Shown here piece by piece: positions 16,437 to 24,393 of a stretch of 33,479 bases of DNA. Under the pieces are notes generated by a model. That model saw nothing but the letters and a program-made list of their open reading frames with translations. It ran no database searches and was not told the DNA's origin. Every line of letters begins with the position of its first letter. The stretch's first letter is position 1. The position numbers and the translations under genes were made by a program. The stretch is from CALJFL01 sp047633055 (GTDB lineage Bacteria; Pseudomonadota; Gammaproteobacteria; Pseudomonadales; Halieaceae): assembly GCA_047633055.1 (NCBI GenBank), contig JBLIEI010000050.1, positions 1-33,479 of the forward strand, given 5' to 3'.

Positions 16437-17411
16437 TTAATAAACGGGCAGAGTCAAATGAGAAAACAATTCATCCAATTCCGCCTTGGTACGCCGGCTA
16501 AAAGCCTCTTGCACAATTTCGCGGGTCAAATGAGGCGCAAAATCTTCAATGAAGTCGTACATATAACCGCGTAAAAAAGTGCCTCGACGGCATCCTATAC
16601 GGGTGATACTGCTAGCAAAAAGGTGGCTGGCATCCAAGGTGACCAGATCTGAATCTACCTGTTCGTCATAGGCCATAGCAGCGACGATACCTATGCCCAA
16701 ACCAAGCCGGACATAGGTTTTGATCACGTCGGCGTCGGCCGCGGTAAAGACTACTTTGGGAACCAATCCTTTTTCGGCAAACGCCTCGTCGAGTTTTGAG
16801 CGGCCTGTAAAGCCAAATACGTAAGTCACAATGGGATGGGCAGCCACATCTTCCAGTGACAGACGGGAGACCTGGGTAAGCGGGTGGTCTTTCGGCACTA
16901 AAATGCACCGGTTCCAACGGTAACAGGGCATCATGATCAGGTCGCTGAACAGTTCGAGTGCCTCTGTGGCAATGGCAAAGTCAACTACGCCATCAGCAGC
17001 CATTTCAGAGATCTGCATCGGCGTACCCTGATGCATATGCAGGGAAACATCCGGATAAGCATCAATGAAGGATTTTATAACCGAGGGCAGTGCATAGCGA
17101 GCCTGAGTGTGGGTGGTGGCGATTGAGAGAGCGCCCTTTTTCTCGTTCGAATATTCCTGCGCGACTTGCTTGATACTTTCCACCTTGCGCAGCACTTCGC
17201 CGGCGGCCTCCAAAATAGCTTCACCGGCCGGTGTCACATGCGTCAAGTGTTTGCCACTGCGGGCGAATACTTCAACCCCTAGCTCGTCCTCCAGCAGGCG
17301 AATTTGCTTACTGATGCCGGGCTGCGAGGTGTACAGACTCTGGGCAGTGGCGGATACGTTGAGATCGTGATGTGCGACCTCCCATATGTAGCGCAACTGC
17401 TGCAACTTCAT
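16437..17411 (-). CDS. cysB: CysB, LysR-type regulator of sulfur assimilation
   Basis: The 324-residue protein begins MKLQQLRYIWEVAHHDLNVSATA and continues with the winged HTH TSQPGISKQIRLLEDELGVEVFARSGKHL (residues 1-60), which is diagnostic for CysB and its close paralogue Cbl. CysB (E. coli 324 residues) activates cysteine-biosynthesis genes with N-acetylserine as inducer. The sensor-domain motif TTHTQARYALP at about residue 99 contains the threonines that bind the sulfate/inducer. GTGAGG precedes the ATG. A good promoter-like sequence lies upstream (separate entry). thrH follows on the same strand. The match to CysB rather than Cbl rests on overall similarity and is strong but not proven by the sequence alone. 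Confidence 0.93.
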   Translation of the reverse strand: MKLQQLRYIWEVAHHDLNVSATAQSLYTSQPGISKQIRLLEDELGVEVFARSGKHLTHVTPAGEAILEAAGEVLRKVESIKQVAQEYSNEKKGALSIATTHTQARYALPSVIKSFIDAYPDVSLHMHQGTPMQISEMAADGVVDFAIATEALELFSDLIMMPCYRWNRCILVPKDHPLTQVSRLSLEDVAAHPIVTYVFGFTGRSKLDEAFAEKGLVPKVVFTAADADVIKTYVRLGLGIGIVAAMAYDEQVDSDLVTLDASHLFASSITRIGCRRGTFLRGYMYDFIEDFAPHLTREIVQEAFSRRTKAELDELFSHLTLPVY

Positions 17412-17469
17412 GCCTCACCCCCATTAGAGCACCGGCCGTCCAGGACCTGAAGCAGGCGGGCTCTTATGA

Positions 17470-17498
17470 AGAATAGCCATAACTGGGAGAATTGCCAA
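17470..17498 (-). promoter_or_regulatory. candidate sigma-70 promoter for cysB
   Basis: Read on the minus strand, TTGGCA (17493-17498, 5 of 6 to TTGACA) is followed after exactly 17 bases by TATTCT (17470-17475, 4 of 6 to TATAAT). The -10 ends about 58 bases before the cysB start codon. Spacing and match make it the best sigma-70-like promoter I saw in the window. CysB proteins often bind their own promoter, but I see no defined site. Confidence 0.48.
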
Positions 17499-17526
17499 CT
17501 TAAAATGGAATAAGACTCACCGCTGA

Positions 17527-18432
17527 CTAATCGACGGCGTTGGCCACCCCGTGTGGTACGTGACCCGTCGCAATATGCGGGCTCGCAGACTCACAGTGCG
17601 ACTGCTGATCGTCGAAAAATACGTCAGCCTGGTAGGCCTTGAGAAATTCGGTTTTGTTCAGTCCACCAAGAAAAATAGATTCATCGATGCGAATGTTCCA
17701 GGCCCGCAAAGTTCGGATTACCCGCTCGTGCGAAGGCGCTGACCGCGCTGTCACCAAGGCTGTGCGTATGGGTGCTTCGGAAGCTGGAAAGGCCTGCTGT
17801 AACTGGTGCAGCGCCGCCAGGAACGACTTGAAAGGACCGCCACTGAGTGGCGTGTGCGCCGCTGCCTGCTCACTGGCGGAGAAAGCCTCTAGTCCCTGGG
17901 ATTTAAAGACCCTTTCTGCCTCATCGGAAAATAGCACTGCATCACCGTCAAACGCAAAACGCAGCTCTTCATTTTCCGAGGCACCGCCTTTGTTTGATAC
18001 CAGCGTCGCCGCTGCCACACCGCAATCAAGCGCGTAGCGCACGTCCTCTGCTTCGTTCGAGAGAAATAGATGACATCCAAAGGCGTTAATGTAACGCCAG
18101 GGGCTTTCGCCACCGCAGAACGCGGCGCGACTAATCTTCAAATCATAGTGTTGAATGGAATTGAACACCCTCAGCCCCGTATCAGCACTGTTGCGTGACA
18201 GCAGCACGACTTCAACCTGGGAGTCATCGCCCAGACGCTGATTAAGACGCAATAGTTTATTAACCAGCGGAAACGCTTCACCAGGTTCCAGTGGCTCATC
18301 TTCGTGGGCAACCTGATAATCGGAATAAGCCTGTAATCCATCTTTTTCGTAGACGTTGTGACTTTCGTCCAGATTAAATAAAGCCCTGGATGAAATTGCT
18401 ATGACCAGCTTGTTGTCTAGTTTGTTTGGCAT
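17527..18432 (-). CDS. 5'-nucleotidase, cytosolic NT5C1-like family
   Basis: The 301-residue protein resembles the bacterial members of the cytosolic 5'-nucleotidase 1 family (Pfam 5-nucleotidase, PF06189), HAD-fold enzymes that dephosphorylate nucleoside monophosphates. Visible motifs are the N-terminal LVIAISSRALFNLDESHNVYE (HAD-like motif I region, with FNLDES), VEVVLLSRNSADTGLRVFNSI, the AFCGGESPW segment, RTALVTARSAPSHERVIRTLRAWNI and the C-terminal VFFDDQQSHCESA acidic pair. There is no signal peptide, so it is cytosolic. The gene lies 115 bases before cysB and 124 bases after the AGCS symporter stop, so it is probably separately transcribed. An inverted repeat TACCGC/GCGGTA lies just upstream (18443-18467). 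Substrate preference cannot be read from the sequence. Confidence 0.82.
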   Translation of the reverse strand: MPNKLDNKLVIAISSRALFNLDESHNVYEKDGLQAYSDYQVAHEDEPLEPGEAFPLVNKLLRLNQRLGDDSQVEVVLLSRNSADTGLRVFNSIQHYDLKISRAAFCGGESPWRYINAFGCHLFLSNEAEDVRYALDCGVAAATLVSNKGGASENEELRFAFDGDAVLFSDEAERVFKSQGLEAFSASEQAAAHTPLSGGPFKSFLAALHQLQQAFPASEAPIRTALVTARSAPSHERVIRTLRAWNIRIDESIFLGGLNKTEFLKAYQADVFFDDQQSHCESASPHIATGHVPHGVANAVD

Positions 18433-18556
18433 TGTGCAAGCATACCGCTATGAGGTTGTTTGCGGTAGTGGGTTCAACGGTAGCTTGCCAGGCTTTGAAT
18501 CGGTCGCCCGTCAATAAATTTTAATCTGCTGACGTGCGGCAGGGGACGACACTAAA

Positions 18557-19885
18557 CTATTGGTGATCGCTGAAATATTCCTTGCTAATCTTGAACACAA
18601 GAGGCCCAAGAAGCAGCAGCGCAATAAGATTCGGAATAGCCATAAAAGCATTGAGCGTATCGGCAATCAGCCACATCGTATCCAGTTCTACCATCGTACC
18701 CACGGGAATGACGAGCACCCAGATCACGCGAAACGGCAGGATACTGCGAGTACCTAGTAGGAACACCCAGCAACGCTCGCCATAAAAAGACCACCCGATC
18801 ATAGTGGTGAAGGCAAAAACGCACAGGCCAACCGTCACAATATATTCGCCTCCGGGAAAAGCTTGCCCAAAAGCCATTGAGGTAAGACTGGCACCGCTGA
18901 CACCCGTGGGGATTACGTCCATTATGACAATGACGAGGCCTGTCATGGTGCACACTACGAGGGTATCGATAAACGTACCCAGCATAGCGATCATGCCCTG
19001 CTGTACCGGTTGATCCGTTTTGGCCGCAGCGTGGGCAATGGCTGCGCTACCCAGGCCCGCTTCGTTAGAGAATATTCCCCGGGCTACGCCGAATCGGAGT
19101 GCCGCCCAGACAGTCGCGCCAGCGAAACCGCCCGCAGCAGCTGAGCCATTCATGGCCGCATCGACAATGGTCACCACTGCGGCCGGGACGGCGGTTATGT
19201 TCATCGCAATCACGATGATGCTCATTAAGATATAGCCCGTCGCCATCAGTGGTACCAGCCAACTGGCCACGCTTGAAAGGCGTTTAATACCACCAAGCAC
19301 CACTGAGCCCACCAGCACCATTAGCACCATGCCGGTGACCAGAGGAGCAACATTAAATGAATCGTTCATGACCTGCGAAACGGAATTCGACTGTACGGTG
19401 TTAGCGATACCAAAGCCCGCCAGCCCACCGAACAACGCGAACGCGTAGCCCAGCCAGTGCCACCGCTTGTGGAGGCCATTGCGTATGTAGTACATGGGGC
19501 CACCGCTGTAGTTGCCGTCTGCATCTTGCTCGCGAAAGCGGACTGCGCAAACGGCCTCAGCGTATTTGGTCGCCATTCCTACTAGCGCGGTAATCCACAT
19601 CCAAAACAGGGCTCCCGGCCCGCCCAATGCCAGTGCGGTGGCGACACCGGCAATGTTGCCAGTGCCAATGGTGGCAGACAAAGAGGTCATCAATGCGCTG
19701 AACGGCGAGATATCACCTTTGCCATTACCCTTACGACCCTGCACCAGAAGCTTAAGTGCCAGCGGGATTTTACGTATCGTGAGAAAGCGCAAGCCGAGAC
19801 TGAGGTAGATTCCGGTGCCAAGGAGTAACGCTAACATCACGGGACCCCAGGCCACTTCATTTACGGCTGTAATTAACTCGGTCAC
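18557..19885 (-). CDS. alanine/glycine:cation (sodium) symporter, AGCS family
   Basis: The 442-residue polytopic membrane protein belongs to the AGCS family (AgcS/AlsT/DagA). Family markers are SLSATIGTGNIAGVATALALGGPGALFWMWITALVGMATKYAE, GGPMYYI, FSNEAGLGSAAIAHAAAKTDQPV and GMIAMLGTFIDTLVVCTMTGLVI, with roughly ten to eleven hydrophobic segments. It imports alanine, glycine or related small amino acids, including D-forms, with sodium across the inner membrane. The start is GTG, preceded by GAGAGAG. It lies 54 bases after the D-cysteine desulfhydrase homologue on the same strand, so the two may be a transport-plus-catabolism pair. The actual substrate is not readable from the sequence. Confidence 0.93.
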   Translation of the reverse strand: MTELITAVNEVAWGPVMLALLLGTGIYLSLGLRFLTIRKIPLALKLLVQGRKGNGKGDISPFSALMTSLSATIGTGNIAGVATALALGGPGALFWMWITALVGMATKYAEAVCAVRFREQDADGNYSGGPMYYIRNGLHKRWHWLGYAFALFGGLAGFGIANTVQSNSVSQVMNDSFNVAPLVTGMVLMVLVGSVVLGGIKRLSSVASWLVPLMATGYILMSIIVIAMNITAVPAAVVTIVDAAMNGSAAAGGFAGATVWAALRFGVARGIFSNEAGLGSAAIAHAAAKTDQPVQQGMIAMLGTFIDTLVVCTMTGLVIVIMDVIPTGVSGASLTSMAFGQAFPGGEYIVTVGLCVFAFTTMIGWSFYGERCWVFLLGTRSILPFRVIWVLVIPVGTMVELDTMWLIADTLNAFMAIPNLIALLLLGPLVFKISKEYFSDHQ

Positions 19886-19939
19886 TGTACTCTCTCTGGT
19901 GATCTTTTCTTATATTAGCGCAGGTTCTAGCGAGACATA

Positions 19940-20932
19940 TTACACGCTAAAACCGTCGCTTTGCGGGAACACGCCAAAAATTCCGCCAGTGTGGATAAAT
20001 ACAATGTCCTGACAGTCACTAAAGGTACCTAGCGCTATTTCCGCAAGCATGCCGGCGAACGCCTTACCCGTATAAACGGGGTCCAGAACCAATCCTTCCA
20101 TAGCAGCGAGCTCATTAATCAGCCGGAATACTTCAGGTTCGGCGATACCATAGCCGCGGCCGACATAGCCATCTAGCACTTTAGGGTGAAGCTCTGGTTT
20201 CGGGCAATCAGGATACCGGTGATGCCAATCCTTAACATCATCTGCTACTTTATCGAGAAAATAGCGCTCATTGTCACAAACGTTAACCCCCCAAACGGTG
20301 GCCGGTAACTGATGCAGAGCTGCTCCGAGCGTCAAGCCGGCCTGGGTTCCACCGGAGCCACTGGCAGTTACAATATTGGCTTGATCGATATTGGCATCGG
20401 CAAAATCGCTCCGTAATTCTTCGCACGCGGCTATATAGCCCCAGGCACCCAGACCATCGCTGCCACCCGTGGGTATCACCAGCGCTTTGCGGCCCTGTTC
20501 TGCATATTCGTTTTGCCAGGACGCGAACAGCGATGCGATGTCTTTGAAGTACTGCTTTGCCGGATAGCAGCTAATACGAGCCCCGGCCAGTTGGTCTAGC
20601 AAGTAGTTACCCTGAGGCTCCTCAGGAGGCTCTCCTCGCAATAGCAGATGTACGTTGAGACCCAACTGGGCACCCGCAAACGCGGTGGCTCTGCAGTGGT
20701 TGCTTTGCAATCCACCACAAGTGATCAACGTGTCGTAGTTATTGTCTATTGCGTGGGCTGCGATAAACTCCAGCTTTCGAACTTTATTACCGCTGAGGGT
20801 GCAGCCAGTAAGGTCGTCACGCTTCATCCAAATTCTATGGCCCTGCCCCCATTTTTCGGAGGCGCGAGCAAGAAGCTGAAGAGGAGTGGGCGTCTGGGCC
20901 AGCTTTACCCTACGGGGATACTGAAGCGCCAT
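19940..20932 (-). CDS. D-cysteine desulfhydrase/ACC deaminase family PLP enzyme
   Basis: This 330-residue fold-type II PLP enzyme is close to DcyD (E. coli YedO, 328 residues) and ACC deaminase. The Schiff-base lysine is Lys50 in LSGNKVRKLEF; LITCGGLQSNHCRATAFAGAQLGL and the phosphate-binding VTASGSGGTQAGL follow. D-cysteine desulfhydrase yields pyruvate, ammonia and sulfide; ACC deaminase yields 2-oxobutanoate and ammonia. The sequence alone does not discriminate with confidence, and many homologues are promiscuous. The ATG lies two bases after the yajC stop with no good ribosome site of its own, so translation is likely coupled to yajC. An amino-acid symporter gene lies downstream and cysB is nearby, which slightly favours a sulfur-related role. 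Confidence 0.85.
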   Translation of the reverse strand: MALQYPRRVKLAQTPTPLQLLARASEKWGQGHRIWMKRDDLTGCTLSGNKVRKLEFIAAHAIDNNYDTLITCGGLQSNHCRATAFAGAQLGLNVHLLLRGEPPEEPQGNYLLDQLAGARISCYPAKQYFKDIASLFASWQNEYAEQGRKALVIPTGGSDGLGAWGYIAACEELRSDFADANIDQANIVTASGSGGTQAGLTLGAALHQLPATVWGVNVCDNERYFLDKVADDVKDWHHRYPDCPKPELHPKVLDGYVGRGYGIAEPEVFRLINELAAMEGLVLDPVYTGKAFAGMLAEIALGTFSDCQDIVFIHTGGIFGVFPQSDGFSV

Positions 20933-20934
20933 AT

Positions 20935-21273
20935 TCAGGCAATGGACTTGAGAGTGCCCTTTGGCAGGACGGCGTTAATATGAACCCGCTGAAACTTCAG
21001 TTCAACTTTTTCTGCCACGGTCAGCACAATGTAATTGTCTTCGATGTGGGTAATCTTGCCCAGAATGCCGGAGCTGGTGACGACTTCATCGCCTTTGCCA
21101 AGCGCTGACACCATCTCGGTGTGCTCTTTCTGGCGCTTTCGCTGTGGCCTGATGGCAATGAAATAAAACAGTACGAACAATCCGACCAAGAAGAATATCT
21201 GGAACATTTCGCCGCCCTGTGACGCGGCCTCCGCGGCCTGCTGCGCCTGTGCGTCGGCAATAAAAAAACTCAT
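20935..21273 (-). CDS. yajC: YajC, Sec translocon accessory membrane protein (not linked to secDF here)
   Basis: The 112-residue protein has a single N-terminal transmembrane helix (about residues 22-41, MFQIFFLVGLFVLFYFIAI), then the YajC hallmark RPQRKRQKEH and the cytoplasmic domain with GDEVVTSSGILGKITHIED. YajC associates with SecDF-YidC. The usual operon is tgt-yajC-secD-secF; here the next gene is a D-cysteine desulfhydrase homologue two bases downstream, and xthA lies 94 bases upstream. It may be the sole yajC relocated, or a second copy. AGGA precedes the ATG at the correct distance. Confidence 0.93.
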   Translation of the reverse strand: MSFFIADAQAQQAAEAASQGGEMFQIFFLVGLFVLFYFIAIRPQRKRQKEHTEMVSALGKGDEVVTSSGILGKITHIEDNYIVLTVAEKVELKFQRVHINAVLPKGTLKSIA

Positions 21274-21323
21274 AGGTAAATCCTGCGTAAGTGATGCTCT
21301 TAAGAGCGATAAAATCGGCAGTT

Positions 21324-21352
21324 AATGTACAAGGTTTATGGCACTGTCGCAA
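21324..21352 (-). promoter_or_regulatory. candidate promoter for yajC
   Basis: On the minus strand TTGCGA (21347-21352) and TACATT (21324-21329) are separated by 17 bases; each matches its sigma-70 consensus at 4 of 6 positions. The -10 lies about 50 bases before the yajC start, in the gap after xthA. An inverted repeat GCACT/AGTGC (21341-21360) overlaps the -35. Weak, pattern-based call. Confidence 0.3.
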
Positions 21353-21367
21353 TCGAGTGCGATGAGC

Positions 21368-22150
21368 TCAGACCTCAATCGGTACGCTGTAATCCATAAT
21401 TTGCGGCGAGTGATCCGAAAATCTCTCGTCTTTGTAGATATCGGCAGCCACCACGGCTTCAACCAGCCCGGGAGTGATTACCTGGTAATCCAGGCGCCAT
21501 CCCACATTGTTGGCCCAAGCTTGACCGCGGTTAGACCACCAGGTGTACTGATCCGGCTCCTGATTAACCAGACGGAAAGAATCCACATACCCCAGCTCGT
21601 CGTAGACTCGGTCGAGCCAAGCTCGCTCCTCCGGAAGAAAACCGGAATTTTTGCGATTGGGTCGCCAGTTCTTAAGGTCAATCTCCTTGTGACAAATATT
21701 CCAGTCAGCACAGATAATAAATTCTCGCCGCTTGCGACGCAGCCCGCGCAGATGCTCATAAAACAGTTCCATAAATCGGTATTTTTTAGCCAGGCCCTCC
21801 TCGCTGCTTGATCCCGAGGGTAGGTACAGTGAAATCACGCTTAAGCCTTTAAAATCTGCCTGGACATAACGCCCTTCAGAATCGAGCGGATCCCAACCCA
21901 GGCGAGTTGTGACTTTTTGGGGTTTGACCCGACTATAGATGGCTGTGCCGCTGTAACCTTTTTTTTCAGCATCACTGTAGTAGGTATAATATCCCTGCGG
22001 TGAGAAGATCGGATCGTCCAATTGATGGACCTGCGCTTTAGTTTCCTGAATGCATACTACATCGGCGTTTTGGCCGGGGAGCCAATCAAAGAAGCCTTTA
22101 CGCGCGGCTGATCGAATACCGTTGGTATTACAACTTATCACCCTGACCAT
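21368..22150 (-). CDS. xthA: exodeoxyribonuclease III (AP endonuclease family)
   Basis: This is a 260-residue EEP-fold nuclease for base-excision repair: AP endonuclease and 3'-phosphodiesterase/exonuclease activity on double-stranded DNA. The active-site residues appear in order: Asn8/Asn10 (ISCNTNGIR), Glu36 (CIQETK), Tyr95 in GRYVQADF, Asp149 and Asn151 (CADWNICH), Asp221 (RLDYQ) and Asp246-His247 (FSDHSP). Length matches E. coli ExoIII (268). Bacteria often hold two XthA paralogues, so this may be one of a pair. It is monocistronic or leads into yajC after a 94-base gap. Confidence 0.94.
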   Translation of the reverse strand: MVRVISCNTNGIRSAARKGFFDWLPGQNADVVCIQETKAQVHQLDDPIFSPQGYYTYYSDAEKKGYSGTAIYSRVKPQKVTTRLGWDPLDSEGRYVQADFKGLSVISLYLPSGSSSEEGLAKKYRFMELFYEHLRGLRRKRREFIICADWNICHKEIDLKNWRPNRKNSGFLPEERAWLDRVYDELGYVDSFRLVNQEPDQYTWWSNRGQAWANNVGWRLDYQVITPGLVEAVVAADIYKDERFSDHSPQIMDYSVPIEV

Positions 22151-22218
22151 GTCATTCTCTCGCTTTAATAAGGGCTACAGTGTATCTCAGGGAATGTAAG
22201 AGAACCAAGGACCCTCGC

Positions 22219-23136
22219 CTAGAATCGATACTGAAGCGCAGCCCCGTAGGTATCAAAATCTCCACCCGCCCTGGTGGCGAGATCCGTACTGGCATTCAGT
22301 TTTAATGATAACTGCCTGCTCAGCGGTGTTGAAAAGGTGAATCCCCAGCGAGAATCCGCTCGCTTGTCGCCGGCTGCAACGCTATCTTTTGAAGTCTCAC
22401 CGCCACTAAAAAAATTACCGCTCAGTGACAACCAACGTCCGCGCTTTAGTGCGTATACAAGGTGAAACTGGACGGAATACAGCGGGTCCTGTTCCAGCAA
22501 AATACCGTTGAAAAAGTCGTCGTTATCTTCAAATATTTTTACTGAACCCATCAAATCGTAGTGCCACTGCCCAGTCTTGTATGAGAGCCCTATGCCCGGC
22601 CTTATCAGCCAGCGATTACTGCCGGCATTGAGTAAATTCTGAGCATTATACGTGCCGCTCGGAATGCCCACTTGCAAACTGGTACCAATTACCAACCCTG
22701 GCTGCCATCGCGCAAACTCGTCTATAGCCATCGCAGGCGAGCCGTAGAAATTCCAGCTAAAGCGCATTTTTACATCGCCATATTCACAACGCCGGCCTTC
22801 GGTAAATTCTCCATTGAAGGTCGCTGATCCCTCATAGCAAACCCGCGACAGTGCCAGATCTACCTTCGCGGTCTTGTCAGCCAGAGCAAGCGAATGTGCG
22901 ACCGCAATAACACCGGTATCGATAGTGAGTGCAAGATCCTGTAGGACTGGATTCGGAGCGGGTGACACATCGCCTTCTGAACGCGCGCCGGCAACCACCA
23001 GAAACGTCAGACCTTTAGGAATATTGGTATAGCTTCTAGGCTCAAGGTCCTGAGCACGGATGGCGGCAGATGCCGACGACATCACCATAGCGAGCAAGAG
23101 TGCTCGCAAGCTCGAAACTGTGCTGCAGGTACTCAC
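22219..23136 (-). CDS. outer-membrane protein, MetA-pathway-of-phenol-degradation-like transporter family
   Basis: The protein resembles the Phenol_MetA_deg/transporter family of outer-membrane beta-barrels. The typical start of the mature chain is DLEPRSYTNIPKGLTFLVVAGA, followed by alternating beta-strand patterns and a C-terminal aromatic end (YGAALQYRF) recognised by the BAM complex. A signal-like segment RALLLAMVMSSASAA with an AxA-type cleavage region precedes it. The frame extends to an ATG at 23205 inside the GST gene, but a GTG at 23136, just after the GST stop, gives a standard signal peptide, so I use it; the start is uncertain. It lies 4 bases downstream of the GST gene and is the last gene of a three-gene group. 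It may pass hydrophobic compounds across the outer membrane; substrate unknown. Confidence 0.75.
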   Translation of the reverse strand: MSTCSTVSSLRALLLAMVMSSASAAIRAQDLEPRSYTNIPKGLTFLVVAGARSEGDVSPAPNPVLQDLALTIDTGVIAVAHSLALADKTAKVDLALSRVCYEGSATFNGEFTEGRRCEYGDVKMRFSWNFYGSPAMAIDEFARWQPGLVIGTSLQVGIPSGTYNAQNLLNAGSNRWLIRPGIGLSYKTGQWHYDLMGSVKIFEDNDDFFNGILLEQDPLYSVQFHLVYALKRGRWLSLSGNFFSGGETSKDSVAAGDKRADSRWGFTFSTPLSRQLSLKLNASTDLATRAGGDFDTYGAALQYRF

Positions 23137-23140
23137 AGGA

Positions 23141-23848
23141 TCATTCGTTACCGGTTTTCGCTCCAGTAACCATACTGCGGGCATTTCTAGAGAATGCGTC
23201 TGCATCCTCCTTGCGTTTGGCGTCCATCAGTTCGGCGATGTCCACCGGTACTTTAACTCCCCGCATGGCACCCGGTCGCTGCTTGATGGCGCCCATCCAT
23301 CGGTAAAGATTGTCCAGGCCCTCGATAGACACACCGGACCAGCGATGCGTCCGCACCCAGGCCCAATTCGCCATGTCCGCTATGCTGTAGTCTCCCGCTA
23401 AAAATTCGTGATCCGTTAATTGCAGATCCAATACTTCGAACAGGCGACGACCTTCGGTCTGGTAGCGATCGATGGCAGCCGGTATCTTTTCAGGAAAATA
23501 GCGATAAAAGACGTTGGCCTGACCCATCATTGGACCTATTCCACCCATCTGGAACATCAACCACTGAATGACCTGAGAGCGTCCACGCGCGTCTGTGGGT
23601 AGGAACTTGCCACATTTTTCTGCGAGATAAATCATGATCGCCCCCGATTCAAAAATCGGAAAATTATCGGCTCCGGTATCGACGATCACCGGAATTCTTC
23701 CATTGGGGCAAATTTCAACAAATTCCGCCTGTTTTTGGTCACCTTCCATCAGGTTGACAGTGTGAACGTTGTACGGAATTTCCATCTCCTCCAGTGCAAT
23801 AGAGGCTTTATAACCGTTTGGTGTTGGGGCTGTATACAGTTCAATCAT
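23141..23848 (-). CDS. glutathione S-transferase, Nu-class-like (YfcG/YghU type)
   Basis: The 235-residue protein has an N-terminal thioredoxin-like GST domain (1-85) with the Nu-class start MIELYTAPTPNGYK, where Thr9 and Asn11 correspond to the glutathione-contacting residues of YfcG, the cis-proline segment GRIPVIVD and the ESGAIMIYLAEK motif. The C-terminal helical domain follows (about 90-205), with DYSIADMANWAWV as the N-capping box region. YfcG-type enzymes act mainly as glutathione-dependent disulfide reductases rather than as classical transferases. The C-terminal extension of about 25 charged residues is not readily explained. It is flanked by a SnoaL-like gene (12 bases upstream) and an outer-membrane transporter gene (4 bases downstream). 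Confidence 0.92.
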   Translation of the reverse strand: MIELYTAPTPNGYKASIALEEMEIPYNVHTVNLMEGDQKQAEFVEICPNGRIPVIVDTGADNFPIFESGAIMIYLAEKCGKFLPTDARGRSQVIQWLMFQMGGIGPMMGQANVFYRYFPEKIPAAIDRYQTEGRRLFEVLDLQLTDHEFLAGDYSIADMANWAWVRTHRWSGVSIEGLDNLYRWMGAIKQRPGAMRGVKVPVDIAELMDAKRKEDADAFSRNARSMVTGAKTGNE

Positions 23849-23860
23849 GCTGTTAGGCTC

Positions 23861-24310
23861 TTATAAATTCATGAATTCCGGTGTATTAAATACCCAGCTT
23901 CGCTCTTCGCTGCGCTGTGTTATTTGCCAGCCCTGCCCCGCGCGACGATACTCGTCGACATACCAGATTCCCAAGAAATAGACCTGAGATTCTTCGGGAG
24001 AAAGTGATATTTGCATCGGATTAAAGCACATCACCCGACCTTTTGCGTGGTCCCCGTTGACCTCGATCTGGACGTTGGCGTTGAGGTGCTGGAAATTTGG
24101 GAACAGGTCATCCGTTAACACGGACTTAAGAAATTCTATGGTCGATTCCAGATCTCCAACACTGCCGCCGAACGCACTGTAGTCCACGTGAGCATCAGGG
24201 CTGAATACATCTCGTAGTTCATCGAACAACTTTTGGTCAATACAATGGGCATAACGGTAGACCAGATCCTGAATTTCAAATCGGTCGGACATCTCCTGTG
24301 ATGACAACAT
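23861..24310 (-). CDS. SnoaL-like (NTF2 fold) protein
   Basis: This protein of about 149 residues has the NTF2/SnoaL_4 pattern: N-terminal helices EIQDLVYRYAHCIDQ, a middle FSPDAHVDYSAFGG strand, FQHLNANVQIEVNGDHAKGRVMCF and C-terminal YRRAGQGWQITQRSEERSWVFNTPEF. Such domains act as small hydrolases, isomerases or dehydratases, or just bind ligands; no function can be assigned. Start choice: the frame opens with GTG at 24319, but the ATG at 24308-24310 has GGAG at the right distance, so I use it. It is the first gene of a tight group with the GST and outer-membrane genes, and a perfect TATAAT lies upstream. Similar groups occur in xenobiotic, steroid or aromatic catabolism. Confidence 0.82.
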   Translation of the reverse strand: MLSSQEMSDRFEIQDLVYRYAHCIDQKLFDELRDVFSPDAHVDYSAFGGSVGDLESTIEFLKSVLTDDLFPNFQHLNANVQIEVNGDHAKGRVMCFNPMQISLSPEESQVYFLGIWYVDEYRRAGQGWQITQRSEERSWVFNTPEFMNL

Positions 24311-24343
24311 GCATTCCACTCCAAGGGCTGACGATTAAACTAT

Positions 24344-24349
24344 ATTATA
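24344..24349 (-). promoter_or_regulatory. candidate -10 for the SnoaL-GST-outer-membrane group
   Basis: A perfect TATAAT on the minus strand is 33 bases before the start codon of the SnoaL-like gene, in an AT-rich stretch (24335-24400). The -35 region 17 bases upstream is ATAGTA, a poor match, so the call is tentative. Confidence 0.35.
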
Positions 24350-24393
24350 TTTATCAATACCTTAAATACTATATGTAATGTACTTTCTTGTAT

